From contig DJPK01000034.1 in the NCBI GenBank assembly GCA_002438545.1, positions 12,506 through 26,426 on the forward strand: a stretch of DNA of 13,921 nucleotides, read 5' to 3'. The stretch is from Caryophanales bacterium UBA6414 (GTDB lineage Bacteria > Bacillota_I > Bacilli_A > RF39 > UBA660). Positions 7,978 through 13,921 of the stretch are shown here, piece after piece (positions within the stretch are counted from its first letter, which is position 1; each line of letters begins with the position of its first letter). Both the position numbers and the translations under genes were made by a program. The notes under the pieces are model-generated. The model saw nothing but the letters and a program-made list of their open reading frames with translations. It had not been told where the DNA came from and did not search any database.

Positions 7978-8030
7978 AAGAATTAGAACAACTTGAAGAT
8001 AACAATACTGAGAGTTAGTCTAATTCTTTT
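7978..8030 (+). terminator. Long hairpin with short T run after the immunity gene
   Basis: AAGAATTAGA (7978-7987) and TCTAATTCTT (8019-8028) are perfect complements, with an inner AACT/AGTT pairing (7990-7993 and 8013-8016); the T run extends to 8030. Loop and low GC make it a weak terminator, possibly only attenuating transcription into the zeta gene. Confidence 0.45.
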
Positions 8031-8051
8031 GATATAGAAGGGATGATATAA

Positions 8052-8969
8052 ATGGAATTATCTGATAGAGAAAGATCTTTAATAGATAGAGGATATGATA
8101 GAAATGTTGTAGAATCTTTATGTTATCTTGATGAAGATAAGTTAAAAGAAATAGAAGATAGAATATATGAAGATATAATAATTGATGCAACTCCTGTATC
8201 TGAACCTTATGTTACATATATTGGCGGACAACCTGGTAGTGGAAAAAGTGTTGTTTCAATGAGATTAAAAAGAATTAGTAATGCTGTAGAAATTGGAATA
8301 GATAATTATAGAATGTATCATCCTAACTATTTAAGTATTGAAGAAGTTATAAAAGAACATTGGAAAGATAGAAAAGTAACATTTAATGATTCACCAGGAA
8401 ATGATATAGCGGATTTTACACATAACTTTTCTGGTATAATGACTGATAGATTAATTAATAGAATTAGTAAAGAAAAATATAATATACTATTAGAATGGAG
8501 TATGCGTAATCCTAATCAAATAATAAATTCTATAAATGAATTTAAAAATAAAGGATATAATATTAATTTAAATGTTCTAGCAGTAAATAAAGATATTTCT
8601 CTAAATGCTTGTCATTTAAGAGGAAATGGAATGAATGAATATGGACATATAGTAAGATGTATACCAAATAGTTTTCATGAAATGTGTATAAGAGATATAC
8701 CAAATAGTATTAATAAAATATATGAACAATGTAAAGATAAAGTTGATAAATTTTATATAATTGATAGAGATGGTTCAGTTATATGGTATAGTAAAAGTGA
8801 AGGTCTACCTGGTAATGTTTTAAATGAAATAATTAATAAAGATTATACATTAGAAAATAAAAATAATGATGTTAAATGGGCGGTTATTAGTTATGAAAGA
8901 GAATCACTAGGATTAAGATTTAATTATAATAAAGAAAATGAATTAAATGGTAAAAAATTAATAGCGTAA
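8052..8969 (+). CDS. Zeta-toxin family P-loop kinase
   Basis: Zeta/PezT toxins phosphorylate UDP-N-acetylglucosamine and poison cell-wall synthesis. The fold signature is clear in this 305-residue protein: Walker A GQPGSGKS (59-66, Lys65), the zeta-specific strand with Asp84 followed by YRMYHP (86-91; the family has a D-x-F-R...HP motif), and LLEWSMRNP (146-154) matching the family's E-G-T-x-R segment with Glu148 and Arg152. The C-terminal part ends in the usual YIIDRDGSVIWY strand. The first 50 residues are an extra helical extension. The ATG at 8052 has the RBS GAAGGGATG. Zeta toxins normally have an epsilon or PezA antitoxin directly upstream; here the preceding gene is the 167-residue putative immunity protein. 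Base composition is very AT-rich, unlike the toxin gene at 5154-7448. Substrate and toxicity are inferred from the family. Confidence 0.85.
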   Translation: MELSDRERSLIDRGYDRNVVESLCYLDEDKLKEIEDRIYEDIIIDATPVSEPYVTYIGGQPGSGKSVVSMRLKRISNAVEIGIDNYRMYHPNYLSIEEVIKEHWKDRKVTFNDSPGNDIADFTHNFSGIMTDRLINRISKEKYNILLEWSMRNPNQIINSINEFKNKGYNINLNVLAVNKDISLNACHLRGNGMNEYGHIVRCIPNSFHEMCIRDIPNSINKIYEQCKDKVDKFYIIDRDGSVIWYSKSEGLPGNVLNEIINKDYTLENKNNDVKWAVISYERESLGLRFNYNKENELNGKKLIA

Positions 8970-8974
8970 AAAAC

Positions 8975-9003
8975 TTGACATAAATTTAACTATTAAATAT
9001 AAT
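8975..9003 (+). promoter_or_regulatory. Consensus sigma-A promoter of the DUF4176 gene
   Basis: TTGACA (8975-8980), exactly 17 bases, TATAAT (8998-9003): a full consensus match. It begins five bases after the zeta stop codon and predicts a start near 9010, about 16 bases before the ATG at 9026. It should be a strong constitutive promoter. Confidence 0.85.
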
Positions 9004-9025
9004 TAAGATAGGAAAGGATCAGAAA

Positions 9026-9394
9026 ATGAACGAAAAATATAAAAAATATTTACCGTTAGGAACTGTTGTCCTAATGAAAGGTGCTAATAAAAGAATAATG
9101 ATTACGGGATATATTGCAAAAAGTCCAGAAACTAAAGATAAAGTTTGGGATTATATAGGTTGCATGTGGCCAGAAGGCGTTATCTCAGCAGATAAAAATC
9201 TACTTTTTGATCACAAAAATATAGATAAAATATATGCAATTGGATATTCTGATGAAGAACAAAAAAGATTTATGAAAGTAATTGATGGAGCAGTAGCTCT
9301 AAAAGAAATAGAAGCAAGTAATAAGCAATTAGCAAGTGCCAATAATACTAACATAGATATTACTAAGCAACAAAATGTTCCTAATCAACAATAA
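9026..9394 (+). CDS. DUF4176 family protein, T7SS-associated
   Basis: The 122-residue product matches the DUF4176 pattern: YLPLGTVVLMKGANKRIMITGY at the N-terminus, then a DYIGCMWPEGVIS segment, FDHKNIDKIYAIGYSDEEQ and a polar tail. These small cytoplasmic proteins recur in Bacillota T7SSb loci, next to LXG effectors and their helpers. Their biochemical role is, as far as I know, not settled; a chaperone or accessory role in effector export is inferred from context. The C-terminal 25 residues are a Gln/Asn-rich, probably disordered tail. The ATG at 9026 has an AGGAAAGGATC RBS and its own consensus promoter, and a terminator follows directly, so it is a single-gene unit. Confidence 0.85.
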   Translation: MNEKYKKYLPLGTVVLMKGANKRIMITGYIAKSPETKDKVWDYIGCMWPEGVISADKNLLFDHKNIDKIYAIGYSDEEQKRFMKVIDGAVALKEIEASNKQLASANNTNIDITKQQNVPNQQ

Positions 9395-9404
9395 AGTACC
9401 GTAT

Positions 9405-9429
9405 AAAGAGAAATAAAACTCTCTTTTTT
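9405..9429 (+). terminator. Rho-independent terminator after the DUF4176 gene
   Basis: AAAGAGA (9405-9411) pairs with TCTCTTT (9420-9426) around an eight-base loop, and the T run continues to 9429. It begins ten bases after the TAA. The terminator after the WXG gene uses nearly the same AAAGAGAA/TTCTCTTT stem. Confidence 0.8.
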
Positions 9430-9450
9430 CTTATAGTTAGTAACTATAAG
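9430..9450. promoter_or_regulatory. Perfect 10-base inverted repeat upstream of the WXG gene promoter
   Basis: CTTATAGTTA (9430-9439), one central G, TAACTATAAG (9441-9450): the arms are perfect complements. It directly follows a terminator and ends 24 bases before the -35 box of the WXG gene. A one-base loop is too tight for an RNA hairpin without opening inner pairs, so a dimeric regulator operator is a reasonable guess; reinforcing the terminator is an alternative. Confidence 0.5.
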
Positions 9451-9474
9451 AATTTAAAAATTCATGTAAAATGC

Positions 9475-9503
9475 TTGCAATAATATAATAAAAATGATAT
9501 AAA
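9475..9503 (+). promoter_or_regulatory. Promoter of the tandem WXG100 gene
   Basis: TTGCAA (9475-9480, four of six), 17 bases, TATAAA (9498-9503, five of six). The start would be near 9510, giving a 5' leader of about 64 bases, the longest of the island, which contains a small GGATA/TATCC stem. Confidence 0.5.
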
Positions 9504-9573
9504 TAAATTAGGATATAAATAGAGAGATGTATCCAGTATTATTGTCATAAAAATAGAGGGAGAGTGATAATAA

Positions 9574-10188
9574 ATGGCAATACATTGTTTAGACCCTAAT
9601 AAAATGGGAGCACAAACAGAAGAAATGTTTAATGTAACAAATACATCAGGAAGGAATTTAGTAACTAGCTTTGGAGCAACAATTGAAAACTTAAAAAGTC
9701 ACTGGAAAGGTTCAGATGCAGTATCAAACTTAACAGACCTAGCCAGAGTATATACAGCTGTAACAGATTTAGTTAAAGATTTACAAAGAATAATAGTAGC
9801 AGTAAATAATGAAGAAGTGCTACCATTACAAAAACATATCGTAGCAAGTGGTGGATCATGTACAGTAGGTAATGAATTAGCAGTATCATTTAACGCTGAT
9901 TCAAATATATCAATACCAACAGAAACTGTAGAATCATATACAGATCCAGCTCTAATAGCAGATGCTGAAGACTTTTCAACATTTCCAGATACATTTAAGA
10001 AATTTGTAGATGAATTAAATACTACAAAGAATGAATTATTAAATAACTGGTTAGATGGTGCCAATAGAGATACAGTAGTAAGAACATTCGAAGAGTTTAA
10101 TAATAATGCACCAGATTATAGTTCAAAAATAACAAAAGTAAGAGATAATTTAAATATAGTTGCTGAGAATAAGAAACAAATGCTATAG
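9574..10188 (+). CDS. Tandem WXG100-like T7SS protein (two hairpins in one chain)
   Basis: WXG100 proteins are about 100-residue helical hairpins exported as dimers by T7SS. This one has 204 residues and looks doubled. The first hairpin (about 9-90) has the exact turn motif W44-K45-G46 between a helix and the segment SDAVSNLTDLARVYTAVTDL. A polar linker (about 91-127) with Gly/Ser and one Cys follows. The second hairpin (about 128-204) turns at W159-L-D-G162 and ends in a long charged helix. There is no signal peptide. No classic YxxxD/E signal is obvious at the C-terminus. The ATG at 9574 follows GAGGGAGAGTG, a strong RBS, and the gene has its own promoter and terminator, as expected for an abundant secreted component. 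Placement just before esaB-essC supports it as the locus EsxA/YukE-like substrate. Homology to single-domain EsxA is inferred from the motif and layout. Confidence 0.75.
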   Translation: MAIHCLDPNKMGAQTEEMFNVTNTSGRNLVTSFGATIENLKSHWKGSDAVSNLTDLARVYTAVTDLVKDLQRIIVAVNNEEVLPLQKHIVASGGSCTVGNELAVSFNADSNISIPTETVESYTDPALIADAEDFSTFPDTFKKFVDELNTTKNELLNNWLDGANRDTVVRTFEEFNNNAPDYSSKITKVRDNLNIVAENKKQML

Positions 10189-10260
10189 TTATCTCTATGT
10201 AATGAAAGGCATTAGTACTGAAAAAGTACATTTTAAAAAGGAAACAATTTAAAGCTTTAT

Positions 10261-10286
10261 AAAGAGAACCAAAATTCTCTTTTTTT
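10261..10286 (+). terminator. Rho-independent terminator after the WXG gene
   Basis: AAAGAGAA (10261-10268) and TTCTCTTT (10275-10282) form a perfect eight-base stem with a six-base loop, and the T run continues to 10286. The 72 bases between the WXG stop and this hairpin contain no ORF of note. Confidence 0.85.
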
Positions 10287-10308
10287 AGTATTATTAAGAA
10301 TGTATATA

Positions 10309-10337
10309 TTGCCAAATTAAGTAATTTATTTTATAAT
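10309..10337 (+). promoter_or_regulatory. Promoter of esaB-essC
   Basis: TTGCCA (10309-10314, one mismatch), 17 bases, TATAAT (10332-10337, consensus). Transcription would begin near 10344, about 24 bases before the esaB ATG. It lies just after the WXG terminator, so motor gene expression is set separately from that of the substrate. Confidence 0.75.
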
Positions 10338-10367
10338 ATAATTACATTATAGAGTAAGAGGTAAAAG

Positions 10368-10622
10368 ATGAAAGAGAATAAAATAAATATAGAGTTAATT
10401 GTACCATGTATTGGAGAAAAATATAGTGTATTTATTCCAGTTAATAAAACTATCGGAGAAGTTATTACTATTTTAAATAAAACAATAAAAGAAATGGAAG
10501 AAAGCTTTCCAGAAAGTAATAAAAACTGTCTTATTAATACTATAGATGGTGTTATATATCAATATGATGTTGAAGTAATAAAGTCTGGAATTAAAAATGG
10601 CTCAATTTTAGCACTTATATAG
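10368..10622 (+). CDS. esaB: EsaB/YukD ubiquitin-like T7SS protein
   Basis: EsaB (YukD in Bacillus subtilis) is a small ubiquitin-fold cytoplasmic protein required for or regulating T7SSb secretion. The 84-residue length is typical. The pattern matches closely: an opening beta strand, FIPVNKTIGEVITILNKTIKEM for the strand-helix unit, NCLINTIDGVIYQYD, then IKSGIKNGSILALI, the family's closing segment. As in other EsaB proteins there is no C-terminal Gly-Gly, so it is not expected to be conjugated. An AGAGG RBS precedes the ATG. essC starts 33 bases downstream without a terminator between, so both share the promoter at 10309-10337. The usual T7SSb partners EssA, EssB and EsaA are not in the window and may lie further downstream. 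Confidence 0.9.
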   Translation: MKENKINIELIVPCIGEKYSVFIPVNKTIGEVITILNKTIKEMEESFPESNKNCLINTIDGVIYQYDVEVIKSGIKNGSILALI

Positions 10623-10655
10623 TTAATCTTTATGTATTAGAAGGGATTGGATAAT

Positions 10656-13600
10656 ATGAAATTGATACTTGAATCTTCAGAAAGAATTGAAACCATAAAA
10701 ATACCTAAAACTATTTCAGGTAATATATGGGTATTAGGAACTAATAGAAAGAAGATTTTTGATATATCTGAAAAAGATAATGTTTTTACTGTAAACTGTG
10801 ATACTGATACTGAAATATGTGAAAGTGGTAATTTAAATACTGGTGCTAATTTTAAGAATTTAATGATAAAAGAAAATAAAACTTATAGTATTATTGATAA
10901 ATCAACTAATGAAAAATATATAATGTATACAGTACCAAACTATGAGAATTATATAAAACTAGCTGTTAATTGGCCGGAAATAGGTACTATTACTATAGGT
11001 AGTGATAATACATGTAGTATGGTAATAACTAATAAATTAGTGTCAGATAAACAAATTAGTATTAGTTATAATAAAGATAATAATTGTTTATTAATTAAGA
11101 ATTTACAACCTGATAATAGATTATATATAAATGAAACTTTATGTAATGAAGCACCTTTACAAAATGGTGATGTTATATTTATTGGAGGATTAAATATATA
11201 TTACTTTGGTTCAATATTATTAGTAAATAATAGTAATAATGTTGCTATAACAACACCAACAATTAGCCAAGTATCTATAAAAGAAAATCCTGTAACAGAC
11301 TATTCAGGGTATGTTGATAAAGAAGTTTTAGTCTTTGAAAAAAAAGATTACTTCCAACGCCCACCAAGATTCAAAAGAAAACTAGATAAAAAAATCTTTA
11401 ATATAGATCCACCTACTCAAAAGGAAGGTGAAGAAGATACTCCATTAATCTTTGTAATAGCACCAATGATAACTATGGGAATGATGAGTATGGTAACAGG
11501 AGTAACAGCTGTTCAAAAAGTTTTAAACCATGAATCAACTGTAAAAGAACAATTCCCATCAATACTTATGACTGCATGTATGATAGTGGCAACAATATTC
11601 TTTCCACTAATTCAAAGAGCATATGATAAAAGAAAAAGAAAAAAAAGAGATAAACAAAGAACAGAAAAATATAAAAAATACATTGAACAAAAACGTCAAG
11701 AAATATTTAATGAAATAAATTATCAAAAAGGAGTATTGTTTGAAAATAACTTACCAATAGAAAATGTTAGAGATATTATTCTAAATAAATCTCGTACATT
11801 ATGGGAAAGAAAACCAGAACATTCAGATTTTCTAGAACTTAGACTAGGAATTGGAGATAAAAATCCTGACATAGAAATAAAATACCCAGAAGAACATTTT
11901 ACTATGGAAGAAGATGATTTAAAAAAACTAATTACAAGTATAGTAGAAGAAACTAAAACAATGCAAAATGTACCTATTACTTTAAACTTTAGAGATCATA
12001 ATAAGATAGGTATTATAGGTAAAGATCCTATTATTAATAACTTCTTAGATAGTATAATGTTACAAGTTATGGCATGCCATGGATATGATGACTTAAGAAT
12101 AATTATCTTAACCAGTTATAAAAGAAAAAAATATTGGGAAAAATACAAAAGTATCCCTTATATATGGAATAATGAAAAAAGTGTTCGATATTATGGTACT
12201 AATAAAGATGATATAAATAGATTAACTGGATTCTTAATGGATGAATATAACTATCGAAAAGAAGTTAGTAGTGAAAATAATAGTAAAGTACAATTTACTC
12301 CATATTACCTAGTAATAACAGATGATATAAAATCATTAAAAAATAACTCATTTATTAGTGAAATATTAGATAGTGAAGTAAACCTAGGTTATAGTTTAAT
12401 AATAAGTGATGACAAACTTAATAGAATACCTAATGAATGTAATATGTTTATAAATGTATCTAATGGATTAAGTAGTATATTTACTAATCAAATGGCTTCA
12501 GATAGTCAAATATTATTTAACCCTGATAAAGTAAACTTCTCAATAAAAGATTGTATTACTCAAATCAGTAATATCCCATTAGATATTAATAGTGGTAAAT
12601 TCGTTCTACCAAAGAAATATGGTTTCCTAGAAATGTATGATGTAGGTAACGTAAATCAATTAGATATTATTAATAGATGGAAAAATAATAATATAACTAA
12701 ATCATTAGAAGCTCCTGTCGGAATAGATGAAGAAGGTGGACTATTTAAACTAGACTTACACGAAAAAGCTCATGGCCCTCATGGATTAGTTGCCGGAATG
12801 ACAGGAAGTGGAAAATCAGAATGGATTATTACTTATATACTTTCAATGGCCATAAATTATAGTCCAGAAGAAGTACAATTTGTATTAATAGACTATAAAG
12901 GTGGAGGTCTAGCACTTACATTTGATAATAGAGAAACAGGAGTAAAACTTCCACATGTCGTAGGAACATTAACTAACCTAGATATAATTGAAATGAAAAG
13001 ATGTCTTGCAAGTATTAATAGTGAATTAAAAAGACGTCAAAATATGTTTAAACAAGCCCGTGAAAAACTAAATGAAAGCAGTATGGATATATATAAATAT
13101 CAAAAATTTTATAGAGAAGGAAAGCTAGAAGAACCAATGAGTCATTTATTTATTATAAGTGATGAATTTGCTGAATTAAAAAGCCAACAACCAGAGTTTA
13201 TGGATGAATTAATATCAACAGCTCGTATAGGACGTTCATTAGGAGTTCACTTGATACTAGCAACCCAAAAACCAAGTGGTGTTGTAGATGATCAAATATG
13301 GTCTAACTCTAAATTTAGAGTATGTTTAAAAGTACAAGATAAGTCAGACTCTACAGATATGTTAAAAAGACCAGAAGCTGCTATGTTAAAAGTTACAGGT
13401 AGATTTTACTTACAAGTAGGATATAATGAATTATTTGCTTTAGGACAAAGTGCTTATGCCGGAGTGCCATATTATGAAAGCGAAAAGAAAGTCACTACCG
13501 TTGATTCTACAATAGATTTTGTTGATGATATAGGAGCTACAATAAAACAAGAAGACATTCCTAAAAAAAATAATCAATATGTTCATAAAGGAGAAGAATT

Positions 13601-13921
13601 ACCAAATATTCTTAACTATATAATTAATACAGCTAAAACAATAGATTTAAAAATAAAACCACTATGGTTAAGTAATATTCCAGCAGTTGTTTATGTAGAT
13701 AAGTTAAAAAATAAATATAATTATAGTAAAGAAAACTTCGTATTAAATCCAATAGTAGGAGAATATGATGAACCATCAAAACAACAACAAAATCTATTAA
13801 CAGTACCAATTAGTAAAGATGGCAACTTCTTACTTTATGGTGCTAGCGGAAGTGGTAAAGAATTATTCTTAACAACACTACTATATTCCCTAGTAACAAC
13901 ATATACTCCAGAAGAAGTAGG
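10656..13921 (+). CDS. essC: EssC, T7SSb FtsK/SpoIIIE-type motor ATPase, 3' end outside the window
   Basis: EssC is the membrane hexameric motor that recognises and drives export of WXG100 and LXG substrates. The ATG at 10656 has an AAGGGATTGG RBS; 1088 codons are present and the frame is open at the window end. Family members run to about 1,500 residues, so the last ATPase domain is missing. Residues about 1-95 and 100-195 resemble the two forkhead-associated domains of Bacillota EssC. Two membrane helices lie near 264-285 and 302-320, followed by a Lys/Arg-rich cytoplasmic stretch. The first FtsK domain has Walker A GMTGSGKS (714-721, Lys720), the DYKGGG segment and a Walker B strand LFIISDEF, then TARIGRSLGVHLILATQKP. 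The second domain has Walker A GASGSGKE (1062-1069) with Glu where Ser/Thr is normal, suggesting weak or no nucleotide hydrolysis there. Confidence 0.95.
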   Translation, partial: MKLILESSERIETIKIPKTISGNIWVLGTNRKKIFDISEKDNVFTVNCDTDTEICESGNLNTGANFKNLMIKENKTYSIIDKSTNEKYIMYTVPNYENYIKLAVNWPEIGTITIGSDNTCSMVITNKLVSDKQISISYNKDNNCLLIKNLQPDNRLYINETLCNEAPLQNGDVIFIGGLNIYYFGSILLVNNSNNVAITTPTISQVSIKENPVTDYSGYVDKEVLVFEKKDYFQRPPRFKRKLDKKIFNIDPPTQKEGEEDTPLIFVIAPMITMGMMSMVTGVTAVQKVLNHESTVKEQFPSILMTACMIVATIFFPLIQRAYDKRKRKKRDKQRTEKYKKYIEQKRQEIFNEINYQKGVLFENNLPIENVRDIILNKSRTLWERKPEHSDFLELRLGIGDKNPDIEIKYPEEHFTMEEDDLKKLITSIVEETKTMQNVPITLNFRDHNKIGIIGKDPIINNFLDSIMLQVMACHGYDDLRIIILTSYKRKKYWEKYKSIPYIWNNEKSVRYYGTNKDDINRLTGFLMDEYNYRKEVSSENNSKVQFTPYYLVITDDIKSLKNNSFISEILDSEVNLGYSLIISDDKLNRIPNECNMFINVSNGLSSIFTNQMASDSQILFNPDKVNFSIKDCITQISNIPLDINSGKFVLPKKYGFLEMYDVGNVNQLDIINRWKNNNITKSLEAPVGIDEEGGLFKLDLHEKAHGPHGLVAGMTGSGKSEWIITYILSMAINYSPEEVQFVLIDYKGGGLALTFDNRETGVKLPHVVGTLTNLDIIEMKRCLASINSELKRRQNMFKQAREKLNESSMDIYKYQKFYREGKLEEPMSHLFIISDEFAELKSQQPEFMDELISTARIGRSLGVHLILATQKPSGVVDDQIWSNSKFRVCLKVQDKSDSTDMLKRPEAAMLKVTGRFYLQVGYNELFALGQSAYAGVPYYESEKKVTTVDSTIDFVDDIGATIKQEDIPKKNNQYVHKGEELPNILNYIINTAKTIDLKIKPLWLSNIPAVVYVDKLKNKYNYSKENFVLNPIVGEYDEPSKQQQNLLTVPISKDGNFLLYGASGSGKELFLTTLLYSLVTTYTPEEV

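Noticed and set aside
9699..10064. Minus-strand ORF of 121 residues within the WXG gene, and the 72-residue one at 10097-10315
   Set aside because: Both are shadows of the plus-strand gene and its terminator region; no RBS and no recognisable protein features.
10189..10260. Short GTAC...GTAC hairpin in the WXG 3' region as a small RNA or riboswitch
   Set aside because: A four-base stem is too weak, and nothing else in this stretch suggests a structured RNA.
1..13921. Use of genetic code 4 (TGA = Trp), as in Mollicutes
   Set aside because: polA, fpg, the zeta, DUF4176 and WXG genes and essC show TGG for Trp where I checked and no internal TGA; only one gene end raises the question.

Overview
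The window comes from a very AT-rich, low-GC Gram-positive bacterium. Every gene lies on the + strand, start sites carry GGAG/AGGA-type ribosome binding sites, and the housekeeping genes use mainly AT-ending codons. The protein families (polA-mutM pair, DUF4143 ATPase, Firmicutes-type EssC and EsaB/YukD) point to a Bacillota lineage, possibly one of the uncultured gut Bacilli, but no rRNA gene is present to fix this. All tryptophans I checked are TGG, so the standard bacterial code fits. One TGA, ending the gene at 7467-7970, deserves a second look.

Positions 1-4593 are chromosomal background: the 3' part of an AAA_14/DUF4143 ATPase, a terminator, then a polA-mutM(fpg) operon with a 10-base intergenic gap. 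coaE, the usual next gene in many Bacillota, is absent.

From 4595 on the window looks like an accessory type VII secretion (T7SSb) island. It starts with a Sec-exported cysteine-rich repeat protein (4664-5212) whose 3' end is broken within a repeat. There the sequence passes, in another frame, into a large T7SS-style toxin ORF (to 7448) that lacks its N-terminal secretion domain. A likely immunity gene (7467-7970), a zeta-toxin-family kinase without an obvious antitoxin (8052-8969) and a DUF4176 protein (9026-9394) follow. Next come a 204-residue protein that looks like two WXG100 hairpins in one chain (9574-10188), the ubiquitin-like EsaB/YukD (10368-10622) and the EssC motor ATPase (10656 to the window end, incomplete).

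The machine genes (WXG protein, EsaB, EssC) would build and power export. The toxin/immunity pair, the zeta kinase and DUF4176 look like cargo and accessory factors. Several units have their own near-consensus sigma-A-type promoter with 17-base spacing, and some have their own terminator, so the island reads as small separate transcription units rather than one operon. No tRNA, rRNA, CRISPR array, transposase or integrase was seen, and no stretch over 300 bases lacks a gene. The most unusual points are the cysteine-rich/toxin junction near 5196-5212, the unrecognised toxin domain with its neighbour gene, and the single-chain double WXG100 protein.
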